Source: Breviolum minutum Mf 1.05b.01 (lineage: Eukaryota > Sar > Dinophyceae > Suessiales > Symbiodiniaceae). Taken from it: a DNA stretch of 64,000 bases. The position numbers were made by a program, and so were the translations under genes. The first letter of the stretch is position 1. The number at the start of each line of letters is the position of its first letter. The notes beneath the pieces were generated by a model. It ran no database searches and was not told the origin of the DNA. It worked only from the letters and a program-made list of their open reading frames with translations. Positions 11,709-23,702 of this stretch are shown here, piece by piece. The stretch is taken from NCBI GenBank assembly GCA_000507305.1, contig DF240462.1, forward strand, positions 9,773 through 73,772, given 5' to 3'.

Positions 11709-11973
11709 CATCCTCATCCTCATCNNNNNNNNNNNNNNNNNNNNNNNNNNNNNNNNNNNNNNNNNNNNNNNNNNNNNNNNNNNNNNNNNNNNNNNNNNNN
11801 NNNNNNNNNNNNNNNNNNNNNNNNNNNNNNNNNNNNNNNNNNNNNNNNNNNNNNNNNNNNNNNNNNNNNNNNNNNNNNNNNNCATCACCATCACCATCAT
11901 CATCATCATCATCGTCATCATCATCATCATCATCATCCTCGTCATCATCGTCATCATCATCATCATCACCTCG

Positions 11974-12005
<32 letters not shown>

Positions 12006-12006
12006 G

Positions 12007-12044
<38 letters not shown>
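11497..12044. repeat. Long (ATC)n microsatellite interrupted by an assembly gap
   Basis: Almost pure CAT/ATC triplets with occasional CGT, CCT and ACC variants. Bases 11725-11882 are N (158 positions), so the true length is not known. The open frames across it, poly-Ile/Ser one way and poly-Asp or Met the other, are repeat artefacts. Confidence 0.95.
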
Positions 12045-12046
<2 letters not shown>

Positions 12047-12400
12047 TTCTCACTAGAGTCACTATCAACAAAACCGTGTTTGTCACCTAAATGGAGTTGA
12101 TTGGTTCTCAACATTTCTCATCCATGTCAATGCTAGGTTGCTCTCCAAGTTCCCCCGAACTGGCCGTTTCATGATCATCATGTTGGAGATACAAGCAGAA
12201 TCGGATGACTTCCATTCCATCATATTCCTCAAAGATGTGGATGTGATTTTCTTGTATTCCCAAATCATATCAGACTGACATGGATAAACCCCTCATGCAT
12301 ATGAGCTATATGAAAAGTGTTTTTTTGTGCACACTTATTTGTCGTATTTGTATGTGATTATTTGTTGAGGTAATGCGTTTTGACGTTGCCTTTCACTAAG

Positions 12401-13969
12401 CAGGAGCGGAGGGAACAAACGGAGCCGCGGATTGACCATGAGTTGTTCAGCATACCACCTGCAGTTTGTTGTTGATCAAAATTCAACAGTATGTTTGTTT
12501 TTCCAGGTGCATTTATATCCTGTATATGTTCGATGGAAGCACTTGCTGTGAATGTTAATGAGACCTAAACACAAATGGATATGGTTGAGTTGACCATGCT
12601 TCTCATGAGTGGTCATGGATGAAGCCCCATGGTAACATGTTACTCTCAAGAGTTTCCTTTGGAGATTTATATTTACATTTACATAGACTTCATATAGATA
12701 CCATGCCGAGCCGAGGATGTGATTGGACGCCGCAATCATGAGATTAATATGTTTTTTGTATGTGTTTTCTATACTAGCTTATTAGCGATTTATTTTTGTC
12801 ATGGTTTATTGTTTCTATGAATAAGTGAATACACGTTGGATACAAACATGTCAGCTTTTTTTGCCAACTTTGACAGTACTTTGGTGCTGAAGATCGTTTT
12901 TTTTTTAATGGTTGCCTCTAAAAATCCTCCAGCAATTGTGTGTGTGACTTTGTGCGGATATTCGCTGGATTTTAAGGGCATGGACTTTTCTGCTTCAAAC
13001 ATGGTTGCCAGTGCATGATTTGTGGTTCGCCGTTCAGGATGCCGACAAGTGACAAAACACTGATTTGATGCTCGGATGCAGATGATGGGCTTGTGTGGGC
13101 TTGTAGCATCACCGGAAATTTGGTGAACGCCATTTTTTTTAGAGATTGTGTTTTGAAGAAATGTCGTTACAGGATGTAAGTATAATTGTCTCAATTGTAT
13201 CACAATGTTGATGGAAGACATCCGGCTATATAACCACCTGGCATGTATAACAAATAACCTTGTAAATAATGGGAGAAACTACCAAAGATTCAACTGGTGA
13301 GTTTGCCGAATTTCTGAACCACCAACTACGACTCCAAATGGCCGCCGTGGCCTTGAGGCAAATTCTGGTTGAAAGGTCAATGCCGGAGAGCACGCTGCGA
13401 TTTCGCCCATGGGGAGGAGCTATGATTCTGATGCGATGCAGAATGAAGTGAAATCACAGGGGTGGGTGAAGAAACAGCTTCTGAAACATGATTTTCATAT
13501 TTTAGATGGCAGAAATTGCCATCCAAACATGTTTTTCATATATTTACTTCACTAAAGATTTCTTTGTTTGGAAACTAGCTACTATAGCAGCAGCAAAAAT
13601 GGCACCCTGAGTTGTTCAACGGATTCCGGGCAGTATGGTCTCAACTCAGCCACAAGTTATATGGTGAAGATTCTATGGAGCTGGGAATGATGGCTTTTTT
13701 TAATATGAAAGTAGGCATTACAATAAACTGGACTTGGAGAAATTGGGGATGGTAATTTCTGTTGTTTTTTGTTTGTTCAACCATGGTATATCAAAAAACT
13801 GAAGCAGCCTTTGCGGATGGTTTTTGTGGTACTTTCAAGCTTCTTTCCAGCAAATCAAAGTACTTGGAACCTTGCCTTTTCAGGGTCATCATCTTTCACA
13901 GGAGGAGAAGAAAGCTGCATGCAAACTCTTGCCCTGCCAGTTCTTCGCTACGGGGTGCCCACCAAGGGG
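12401..13969 (+). CDS. CCCH zinc-finger gene, exon group A
   Basis: Four exons join in phase: 12401-12467 (QERREQTEPRIDHELFS to PPAV plus T), 13358 to about 13416, 13588-13710 and 13884-13969. The T at the end of the first and GC at the start of the second rebuild the first Cys of VCKFWLKGQCRRARCDFAHG, a C-x7-C-x4-C-x3-H finger. The third exon reads QQQKWHPELFNGFRAVWSQL and continues to FFNMK. The fourth encodes KLLPCQFFATGCPPRG, the first half of another finger. CCCH fingers usually bind RNA, so an RNA-binding nuclear or cytoplasmic role is likely from family knowledge. The exit of the second exon needs a GA or GC donor. The gene probably continues into later groups, but the joins are unproven. 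Confidence 0.55.
13203..13282. repeat. Family-4 dispersed repeat, copy a
   Basis: It begins AATGTTGATGG, contains ACCACCTGGCATGTATAA and ends ATAACCTTGTAAATAATGGG followed by AGAAACTACC. Two more copies are at 25957-26032 and 61662-61738. The 3' 30 bp are best conserved. Confidence 0.6.
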
Positions 13970-14768
13970 GTGAAAAACTCAATGTCAGTTGAGTCGATCT
14001 CAAGTTACATAGTCAAGAAATGTGATACCCACCGGGGCTGCGTTTCTAGATTTTAGTGTTTTTTTGCCAGGGTGTTTTTTCTCATTGGTTGTGGTCTCGG
14101 CTGGCTGCCGTAAGCGTTGCTGTTGTTGATTGTTTACTGGTGTGTGCCATTGCCCAGATTTTGCCTCTCACCACCTAAAGCGGGTAACCCTCCCAAAAGC
14201 AGTGTTGATATTGTTGAATTTCACAACGCTGACCTCTTCAACCACTCATTGCATCATTTACTCTTGGCACAAGTAGCAAAGATCTAGGTACTCTTGAGAA
14301 GGTTCTGGAATCTTCTCAAACAATCCTTTTTACAGTAGCAGGACTCGAAACCCAACACAACGGGGCAATCCCATCCCCGATTGCTTCAGTCTCCGAAAGC
14401 GAAACACATAGGGGCCTCAAAAACGGGTGCATCGATCGTGTGTCCCACCTAAAAACCTCATAACCTTCCAATTTATGTTATCCAATTTCTCGGGGAGGTT
14501 CCTGTTCATCGAAAAAAATCCTGTACCAGTTGAATATGGTCAAAAATTCAAAAAGCATCCAACAAAACCCATCCCAGTTTACAAGTTTACACCTAATACC
14601 TCCTGAAAGGGGTGAGCCTCAGTCCAGAGGGATCTATTAATACGGAAGGTATTGCCGTCTTGGTCCAGATTGTCTCTACAGGCCAGGAGCTGAACATGGA
14701 TCAAAGCCCATCCATTGATTTTTTTGTTTTTTTCGCCATGGTCAAATCCCATAGCATCAATTATATTA
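13970..14768. other. Non-coding stretch after zinc-finger exon group A
   Basis: It contains no supported exon. An open stretch at 14612-14760 (SLSPEGSINTEGIAVLVQ) is also open on the opposite strand, and neither frame has convincing splice sites. No repeat family is recognised. Confidence 0.3.
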
Positions 14769-14832
14769 GGTATATTTACCGACATTTGGTTGTTTTCAAT
14801 TGTAAAATATGGTAAATGTCGGTAAATATACC
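14769..14832. repeat. Perfect 19-bp inverted repeat
   Basis: The arms GGTATATTTACCGACATTT (14769-14787) and its exact reverse complement (14814-14832) enclose a 26-base loop. Each arm also contains the inner palindrome-like GGTA...TACC. It could be a hairpin or a very short inverted-repeat element. Confidence 0.85.
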
Positions 14833-15017
14833 ATACATGGATGCTACTAGCGATAGTATGGGAATTGTGTGAAATGATCGTTTAGGTTACTTCCTGGAAA
14901 GTAACGGAAGCAACGGCGCTTTTCAGTAGATGATGTTCCTATACTCCCTTGGTGGGATATGTTAGTTTCTATAGACAGTCTAAATATAACAGTATTTAAT
15001 ACTAGAAGAAGACGATT

Positions 15018-15023
15018 TTGGTG

Positions 15024-15095
<72 letters not shown>

Positions 15096-15118
15096 TTTAT
15101 AGTGATGGTGATGCTGAT
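15018..15118. repeat. (GAT)n microsatellite
   Basis: A run of GAT triplets with GGT and TTT interruptions, followed by a short TA run at about 15140-15153. Poly-Ile or poly-Asp frames through it are artefacts. Confidence 0.9.
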
Positions 15119-15278
15119 GATATAGATCCTATAATCTATATATATATATATAAGCTTGCCATGAAACCATTGGAGTCGGCAACAACCAATTCTGAGGCCT
15201 GAGGCCAACAACAAGATCCCACCACAAGATCCGCCCATTCCATCATGGTTTAGTGGAAAAGGGGTGTATCTCCAATAT

Positions 15279-15376
15279 CTAGGTGGCGGTTTCAAATATT
15301 TTTTGTTTTCACCCCTATTTGGGGAAGATTCCCATTTTGACTACTATTTTTCAAATGGGTTGAAACCACCAACTAG
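15279..15376. repeat. Family-2 inverted-repeat element, copy a
   Basis: The ends CTAGGTGGCGGTTTCAAATA and TTGAAACCACCAACTAG form terminal inverted repeats. The 98-bp unit is flanked by ATAT on both sides, a possible 4-bp target duplication. The core contains TTTCACCCCTATTTGGGGAA. Confidence 0.75.
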
Positions 15377-16138
15377 ATATGATCGTTTCCTTTCATTTTT
15401 CGATCTTTTTCGGGTGATTTGAACCACTGAACCATGATTGTGGGAGATTTCGGGTATTCAAGCTCCATGTGACATCACTACTAGAGCCCTTTTGTTTTGT
15501 CAAGGCATGATCTGGAAGCAGATGTCAGTGGTGACGAGGCACGCTCCATGATCTATTTGGGTGAATGATGACCTTTTTTTGATGAAGGGAAGTTTTGTTT
15601 TAACGATGACGGGACTTTTTTGATGACGCCATCCCTGCTAGTTGGTATTGTCATAGGTGTTTTTTTTCTTGTTTTGAAGGGATGGAAACACAATTATGTA
15701 CAATAATTACTTTGGCAGCCAACAACTTGAATGGCCGTACACTTATAGAAATCCTGAAAATGACAAATAGCATGATCTTGCCAACAAGTGGAGGTATTGA
15801 CAGAGTTTGATGAACATGTTGTACTCGCTTCGTTCTGCTACACCTGATGAATCACCGTTGTGATGTGTAGTGCAGTCCAACATGATTCTATAGAAAACCA
15901 GCTATCTTGCATATGTTTAGTAGGTGTTAGTTAACATATTTAGTCTTAGCATCTCGGTCACTCACGTGCTGGCACTCGTCACTAGCGTGCTGGCACTTGC
16001 GTGCTGGCACTTGCTTCAATGCATTTTTGATTTGCTTCCTCTAAACATCTATTCATGGGGTCATCATCCCCTGAAATGCTTTTTTAAAGCTCTGGCAAAC
16101 GCATTGGAGACAGTGGCCGCACTTATGGGAGATGAAAC
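15377..16138. other. Non-coding stretch with GTGCTGGCAC repeats
   Basis: I see no exon. Three copies of GTGCTGGCAC occur at about 15966-16009, just before the foldback element, and related GTGCTGGCAC/GTGCTG units recur after it at about 16636-16671. Confidence 0.5.
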
Positions 16139-16592
16139 GAATGCATTTTTCTGAATAAAAGAAATGCATTTGGCGACGTTGCGACCTACCCAGGACTCAA
16201 AACAGAACCTCAGTGGCGAATGCATTTTTTTCGGTTCACAAATCGTTTTCTGCAATTCAATAGTGCTTCTGAACAGCTGCTTGAACTACTAATGGAGCTG
16301 CTGCTGCTTAAGCAATTCTCTGCGGCCGGGGTGTTCTCCGCTGCCTCTGGCATGGGGGCAGGGCCTGGAGGCCTCTGTACAGGGGGCGTACCTCTTGCTC
16401 AAAATCTCGGTTTGACCCCATGCCTCAGACAGTTCCTCAAGCAGCAGTAGTTCAAGCAGCTGTTCAGAAGCACTAGTTGCAGAAGATGATTTGTGAACCG
16501 GAAAAAATGCATTTGCCGCTGCGGTTCTGTTTTGAGTCCCCGGTAGGCCTCAACGTCGCCAATGCATTTCTTTTATTCAAAAAAATGCATTC
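16139..16592. repeat. Foldback element with ~170-bp inverted arms
   Basis: The left arm (16139 to about 16318) and right arm (about 16424-16592) are imperfect reverse complements. Both ends read GAATGCATTTTT, and shared internal blocks include AATAAAAGAAATGCATT, GACTCAAAACAGAACC, CGGTTCACAAATC and GTGCTTCTGAACAGCTGC. The loop of about 105 bp is GC-richer (GGCCGGGGTGTTCTCCGCTG). No transposase frame is present, so it is a foldback or MITE-type non-autonomous element, or a duplicated inverted segment. Confidence 0.85.
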
Positions 16593-18839
16593 ACATGATT
16601 CTCTGGATAGCAAACCCACTGTGTGACGACACTGCGTGCTGGCACGCAGCGTTGCGCGTGCTGCGTGCTGAAGCTGCTAAGTATTTAGTGCATGTATCCT
16701 GTAATATGTGTATATATATATATATGTATACACAATACATATCCTACTGCCATCAGAAACACACATGATTATTAAAAATCATGAAAGAGCATGAATATAC
16801 TTTAATGAGCGTTCAAAAGGGGCCAAACATATATATATATATATGTAAACTGCAAATGTAGCAAGCAGGGAGTCAAAGTCATGTATTTATAAATATACAA
16901 GGATTTGCAGCTACTTTTTCTGATTCGCCAGTTTTCGTCACTGTCCGAGGAGAAAGATGTTGGAAGCGTCTTGGCAGGACAAAGTCAAGTGTGTTTTTGT
17001 TATTGGTTCCTTGAGGAATTCTAAGGCATTATCCAAGAGGAAGTTGCATTACACATGCGGCGAGCGACAAGGTCTACTCCTATGTGAGGATATGCTAAAG
17101 GTGCTTTGATCATTGTTTCGATTCATCCCCCGAAAAACAATCTGAAAGATAACTTGCGAGTTCGGTTTTAAGAACATCGGAAAGGATGCCGGCATCTTGA
17201 CTTTACGCAACTAGAAACAAAACTGGTAGGAAAGGCATGGCCATTTTGTAGTGATGTAGCAACCAATCCACTCAAGTCTTCACCAATCCCATCGACTGAA
17301 GGCGGATGTGAGGCGCACCCGGGGGGACACCGGACCAGTGTCAGGTTGTTTAGTGGGAAAGGTGGGAGGGGGACATTCCAGGGCAAATTGAAGTGTTGGA
17401 GAGGAGATGTTATGGATGAATATGATACAATAATGTATACTTTACAAATATGTACATATATGGAGAAATGCATGTATATTTTTATCATGTATGATTGATT
17501 TATTGTGTCGGTTTTTTCAAATCAAGGTTACATATAGCGTTTTTGTCCATGTTTCCTTCAATGTGTTGGTTTGACAGTTCAGGATGACGATTGTTCAAGG
17601 ACCAAATTTTGCAGATGAACCGCCAAAGGTGGGCTGATGGCCTGCGTTTTGTTTCATCAACACTTCCTGTTTGTTCCTCGTAATTCATTCATGTGTTTGA
17701 ATTTTGGTTAAATGAACGTGTGTTATTCCAAAGAATGCTTTGGCAGGGGCATCCTCCCAAAATGATTGTAAGAAATGAACATATTGAATTCCAAAAGGAA
17801 GTACCCAATATATCCCAATATTTGTAGGGTTCTTAAGGGGGGGGTGTTCAAGGGGAGGGGGTAAGTGGGGAACCCAAAAAATTCCTAGGCAAGATTGGGG
17901 AAGCTTAGGGGAATTCCGGGAAGATTAGAGGAATCACCACCCCCAGTTAAGAATCCTATTGAATAGGGTACCCCTATTTTCGGAAACACCCATTTTGTCA
18001 GATTTTCCCATTTTTCTCTCTAGGACTTTGTACAGAGTTCGTGGACTTGAGCAAGCCACAAAATGTAGGTGTGATTTCTGTCAGTGTTTGTCCAAAAACG
18101 CAGAATATAGAGTTCTTGGACATCTCGAAAGAACCTTCTTGAACACTTGGGGTATCCTGGGTATCCCCCCCAAAAAAGAAGCAACAACAACCAAGGACGG
18201 CTTTCCTTTTTGGGATCTTTCAGAGGTGAAAAGCGCTTCCACCACTGCCAGCGAACCCCCTGACAGCACAGTCAGGGAAGCACAGTGGGTTTGAGGGGGG
18301 TGTTTGATTTACAGCTGGGCAGGTTCAGTTGAGATGATGAAAAAATGGATGGAAAACTGATGGGAAAGTCCCCTGCCACGGGGTACTCCCCCGAAAACGA
18401 ACAGCTCGCCCCCTGAAAAAATGATGGTTTTCACGACTCATTTTCTGTTTGAAATGGTGCCTTTTTAGCGGACATCATGTTCAGGAGACAGCATCGCTGC
18501 CAAGCGCCACAGAGAGTAATTACAAGAAGGCTCTTCGGCTGTTGGTTGTGGTGTCAAAACGGAAATGTTTGGATGTGATGAAAAGTAGATATCCCATAGC
18601 TAGGGTTGAATGATTTACTTCAAACAAGAACATAGATTTAACCAAAGATAGATATTGCTTGCTGTATATTACAAGGATCTCAAATTCTTGCAGATGCTTG
18701 GAATATACTTCAGACAGTGCATCATGTACAGACATATAACCATATGTCATATGTGTGTCATGTGTACAGTTTTTACCGTATCTTTATACACATGTACTAG
18801 ATACTGTTTGTATTCACCATATCTCTTATCACTCTACAG
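16593..18839. other. Mostly non-coding, with (TA)n runs and small exon candidates
   Basis: Short TA/ATAT runs lie at about 16706-16728 and 16829-16845. Possible mini-exons are at about 17038-17070 (EVALHMRRAT) and 17583-17628 (MTIVQGPNFADEPPK between CAG and GTGGG); the second could belong to the zinc-finger gene. A partial family-3 repeat end (GGTACCCCTATTTTCGGAAA) lies at about 17968-17987. Confidence 0.35.
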
Positions 18840-20342
18840 GCAAACAATCAACCTGCCGCACACCGTCGCATTGATGGAGCTCCCTGTTAAACGAAAGCGC
18901 CAGGATCGGCATTTGGGCAAGTTCGACAAGACCAAGCTTTGTAACTTTCCCCTGTGGATTTGTTGGGCCGAGCTGTGGGTTTCATGTGGCTAAAACGTGG
19001 CTACATTGGAGCTGTTTCTTTCAAGGTCGGTTGGCAAAAATCTCGACTCCATTTTTTGCTTCATGATCTTGACTGTCTCATTGGCAAGCCCAAAATCCTT
19101 TGAGACATGATGGGTAGCAGGAAAGCCAAGTAGTTTCAGGGAACCACATTTTGACATACACCAAAAATGTCAACATGATGCCAGCGTTCCGCCACCAACG
19201 CAAGAAAAAGGAAAACCCATTCCAATGGCCTACAATTTATAATCTGGCCCAAACATTTAGGGGATGCAGGTCATTCAATCATCCACAGTTGGTATGGATT
19301 GCTTTGTTGGGAATCTTACATATTATTTCTTGCCGCACTAGTTTTGTCACACAAACATACACATTGGCAATCGTTTTCGATCAACTCAGGAAGAATTCAG
19401 ATTTCTAGTTGAAAGGCCTTGACAGAACTTCTATAATTCAGGAACTACGGACCATATGATCAATTCTGATGTGATCCATCCTTTAGTGTTCAACACTCAG
19501 TCCTGTGACTCCAAACCGAGGCATGTTTTGGCAGGATGGTCGATGTCAACGCGGAGCCATGTGCAAGTACGCTCATGGAGAAGAAGAACGGCGCCTCGCG
19601 TGTGACTTGGCACTGGGTTAATCCCATGGACATACGAACCCAAATGGGAATCCTAGAATGAGATTATTAACTATCGTATCCTATCCTCTTTATTTAGTTG
19701 TTTGTTTATTTTACCTAGCTATAAGATATGATATACATATATATATATACACACATTGTTTGATATACACACACTTGATATTGCCCATCCTTTTTCTTTG
19801 ATTGCATAGCTAAGGAAGGTTTTTTTTGTAAGCTTCCTGAGGTGGAACTTTTCGCATCTTGTGATCCTACATGCCATGTCTGCCAAAGGGAAGGCTGCCA
19901 GTGGCAACCAACACCCTGGAAGATTAACAAATCGAACCTGAAAATGGATGGTTTGGTTCAGATAATTGGGACCCCTTACAAATGGTTCCCATTCTTAGGT
20001 TCCAGCGGTTAATCTTCAGGGGTGGGGCCCATAATAAACAAAGTCTCTGCAGTTCTTAGCCGTTGTAGTTTTATTTGTTGTTTTTTTTGCAGATTGGAGC
20101 GGGCCTGTAACATATTTGTTGCTGAAACCTTGTCAGAGATCCTGGGAACTGAGTGGATGCCATTTCCATTTGAAAAGAACTTCCCTTTCAGTCGTAAAGC
20201 CTCCGAAAAAAAACAACAACAAACAAAAGAGAGGAAGGGGAGATCAGCAACAAAGTCGCGACAGAAATTTCTTCCAGAAAGCGTCATTAATTGGGAGAAG
20301 TCCGATTCGTTCAACGACCCTGCCAAGGTGGTGCGATTCCTT
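18840..20342 (+). CDS. CCCH zinc-finger gene, exon group B
   Basis: Exons 18840-18940, 19521-19599 and 20093-20342 join in phase. The first ends ELPVKRKRQDRHLGKFDK then TKL plus T, and the second starts with GC, rebuilding Cys in LCMFWQDGRCQRGAMCKYAHG, a C-x7-C-x5-C-x3-H finger. The third begins LERACNIFVAETLSEILG, runs through a Gln/Lys-rich stretch (EKKQQQTKERKGR) and ends FNDPAKVVRFL before GTAAGC. The KRKR stretch before the finger is a likely nuclear signal. The intron interrupts the first Cys codon exactly as in group A, which suggests the two fingers arose by exon duplication. RNA binding is likely from the family; the target is unknown. Confidence 0.6.
19917..20017. repeat. Family-1-like inverted-repeat element, copy b
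   Basis: The left end TGGAAGATTAACAAATCGAA, followed by CCTGAAAATGGATGG, is mirrored by the right end TAGGTTCCAGCGGTTAATCT. The CCTGAAAATGGATGGTTTGG core motif links it to family 1. It lies in the intron between the two 3' exons of zinc-finger group B. Confidence 0.55.
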
Positions 20343-21337
20343 GTAAGCATTGGCAGATGGGCACCTGCCATGATGCTGATGCTTGGCTATTTTGATGCTG
20401 TTGATGTATGTTGATGTCACTTAGGTAAGTAACTTTGAAAACTTCACCATGTTTGTTTTAATGGGATCTATTTCAATGTTTTGGAAGGTGGGTTGGAAGT
20501 ACTAGGAAACACAGTTGGGGAGAGATTTTATTGGGTATAATGATTGTATAAAACCAAAAAAGGTGGACACTTTTAAAAGTGAAGCAGAAAAAGATATACT
20601 GTTGATGGAACAAATCCTGCACCAGTTGAGGTTGGTAGTTTATCCCATTATGTACAGGGTTTTATACATCTCAGTTGGTTGTTTGGGATTTCTTCCATCA
20701 AGAGTATGTGATCATTCCTCCATTGTGACTGATACCTTGCATCCTTGGAACCATGAAACTAAGTGTTTGAAATAGGAACCTCAGCGTACTTGTGGTAGGT
20801 TTGGATATGTGTTGTCTCCTTTCTAAGGGCGTCATCTTCCATTTACATCACAGAAAAGGAACATGGAACTCGAAAGATTTATTTTTTGGAAAAGGATGAA
20901 AAGAAGCATCATTTGCAAACCATCTATTGTTGAGTTCCATGTTGGTTTTCCAGGTTGTTAACTACTGTAGATTCAGGGAGGAAAGGTAGCACAAAAACAA
21001 AAGTAAATGCAGCAGGCAACTCCTACAAAGCCCTTTTTGGGACAGTGTCCGGGCATTTGTTTGTGAATGTTTGTGTATTCTAGGTTCTATTTGAAAGACA
21101 TGATTCATGATGCACACAGTAGACATTTGTCCAGCTTCATATTTTTTTTGCTACACTGACGGACCCTTGAAACTACTGTTTCTTTTTAGGGTTGGGGAAT
21201 TTGGCCTTACCTTACATTTCAGGTGTATAATGATTTACATTAAAGTGGTAGTGATGTTTCTTTGCTTCCAGTTTTTATGTTTGCGTTTAAATCCCTGGAT
21301 ATCCCTGAAATGCTGTTGTGAATGACATGTTCCCAAG

Positions 21338-22273
21338 GATTGCGTCTTTGCACATGACCGTTCGGGGTTCCTGGTGTCATGGATTGAGGAGGTGGTCCGA
21401 GTCTTTGCCGGTCATGTGGATTCATTGATAAGTAGGGGTTCATTACCTGCTAAGCACTAGCATTCTGTGTGTTTTTTCTGGATTCAAAAGAAGGATTTGT
21501 TGGTTTGAACGGGTGGAAACGTTCAGCTGTATTTAAATTGATGGTTTTCTTATGATCTAAACGGGTCTATCAGCTGCTTGACGGGTAAGGAGTCAGGTTG
21601 TCTTTTAGGATACTGACTACAAGGAACCATTCTCCAACCCTGAGCAACATGAAGGGTCTATCAACATGAGGAGCTCAATAAGAACCAGCAAGGTACTAAC
21701 TCAAAAACCGTCAATATCACCTGGATACTGTACATTATTGTGTTAGGGTGTGTGCCCAACATGGTCATTGTTTCATATTAGATTCCAGTAGCACCATTTA
21801 TGATCTCGTTTTTTAATATATTTTCCGGACTTTTTGATCGCTGAACATCCTGGGTGCAAGCAATTTTGTGTCTTGTTCCTCAGGTCCCATGGGTCACACT
21901 GTCCCGGAGCTCCGTGATGAAGCACCAATCTCCGAGGCCAAAACTTCCAACACTTCCTCGGTGTTTAGTGACGATTTTGTGCAAATAAAGGGGTTAAGGC
22001 TAAGGTCCCTTGTGATTTTGGGGGGCTTATATATGTCTCAATATGTGTTTTTTTTCAATGATTTTACTGGTTGGAAGGCACATTATTATACAAAAACCAC
22101 CCTTGAAGTGAAATAGAAGTTGTAAGAATTTCTATTTTTTGTTGAATCTGGAAGAGGAATTTGATGAATGTTTTTTTGTTATCCAGAACGGAATGTTACT
22201 TTTTTGGAAGACCTCCAAGGATTTGTAGCAGATTCTACTACCGAAAGAAATTCTTCTAATCTGATTTACCAAG
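21338..22273 (+). CDS. Candidate exons downstream of zinc-finger group B
   Basis: Four exon-like units sit here. The one from 21338 reads DCVFAHDRSGFLVSWIEE and looks like the second half of a CCCH finger, whose first half could be CQFFATGCPPRG of group A. 21609-21692 reads DTDYKEPFSNPEQHEGS and is phase 0 at both ends, like the exit of 20093-20342. The one at 21884 to about 21985 is open in two frames (MGHTVPELRDEAPISEA or TLSRSSVMKHQSPRPKL). 22187-22273 reads RNVTFLEDLQGFVADSTTER and ends at GTAAG. The order and phases are only partly consistent, so they may belong to more than one transcript. Confidence 0.4.
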
Positions 22274-23537
22274 GTAAGAAACTTCATTGGTGCCGTTTTA
22301 CTTGTGGGAAGTTTCTGGGAGATTTGCCCTTTTTTTCTCGGGTGAACTTGTATAGGGAATCTTGATTTTTTTTTTTGGAGGATTTCCGACTCGGGACCCC
22401 AACCGAGACTTACAAAAAGATACGTATATAGATTGATTTTGATTCAATTTTTGCATCAGGAAATTGCACCCATTTTTTGTCCAATAGTTCCTCACCACAC
22501 CAAAACCCACCCCCCAAAAAGAATGAGGTTCAGATTTTACGGATCCGATGAAATCACTGTTTTGATTCACCATGTTTCACCCTTGTACCGTATAGGAGTC
22601 CCACTTAACACTTCAACTGCTTCAACCAGGATGCGAATTCACGCGCTAGTCGAGTATGGGAGCCAAAGTTGGTGGGGATTTGGAATCACCGGACTAGACC
22701 TGGAACAAAGACAATGTTTTAGTTGTTTGAACCCTGAAGTTTCATATAGAGAATTTGATGCCTGAAATTGAGGATGGGTTAAACCTCCCCAGTTTACTAC
22801 CTTGAATCATGATTGGAAGACGGTTGCCTTGAATATAGTTGCTTCTCAGATGCGATCATTTCAACTACAGGGGTGTACCAGTTTCTAACTATCCTGCCAG
22901 ATTAGACATCCAGCCATACCAGCCAGCTGCAACCTGATGTACGTAAATTTGAACAGAGAATTGCCCAACGTTCATCGAATGTTTTTGGAATTGGAAAGTG
23001 ATTTGAAGTGATATGTGATATTGATATATTGATGATATATGGCGGTTGTGTCCCCCTTCCAGTAATTAACGGTGAAAAGTGAAGGCTAATAAGGATTCTC
23101 TATTAACAATACGATATTCTTGGTGTTGACTGTTGCTGCAAAAGGGCCACGCCCAAGATATATGGTGATGTAAAAATAATGGCCTGGTGTTGTTTGTTCT
23201 TCCAGATTTCGGTTAAAATCATCCAGTGTTTTTGGGTGGAGTCCCAGATTCCCGAGTTACTTTCGTGAGGATCAGGTTCTGTGAGCTTGGTGAAGACAAA
23301 TTGAATTACAACATGAAGTCCCACTTGGGACTTCAACGATATTACGAAGCTACCAACTATACCATGCGTTTGAATAAGGCAGTATCGTGCAAACGTTCTA
23401 GTAACAACTGTTTTCGGGCCAGCCTCTTGGAATGTGACCTTTTATTAAATTTAGGTTGGTGAAGTATTGTTTTTTTAATTCAAAAAGAATCATGGCCAAA
23501 ACCGGCAATCAATATAACAGTAGAAAGTAGCGATAAT

Positions 23538-23644
23538 ATGGGTGTTTCCAAAAATAGGGGTACCTCAAAATGGATGGTGAAAATAATGGAAAACCCAATT
23601 AAAATGGATGATTTGGGGGTACCACTATTTTCGGAAACATCCAT
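23538..23644. repeat. Family-3 inverted-repeat element
   Basis: The ends ATGGGTGTTTCCAAAAATAG and CTATTTTCGGAAACATCCAT form arms of about 28 bp that extend inward through GGGGTACC. When translated, repeats of this type give a spurious peptide of the kind DVSENSGTPKSSI, which I recall as frequent in Symbiodiniaceae gene predictions. That supports the taxonomic guess. Confidence 0.75.
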
Positions 23645-23702
23645 GTCCATATGTATAGATGATAAATCATGATAGCAACTTCTGGATGATGAATGCCATT
23701 GA

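Noticed and set aside
11320-12090. 256-codon + frame and 156-codon minus frame across the (ATC)n block
   Set aside because: They are translations of a triplet repeat and of an N gap; no protein-like composition outside the repeat.
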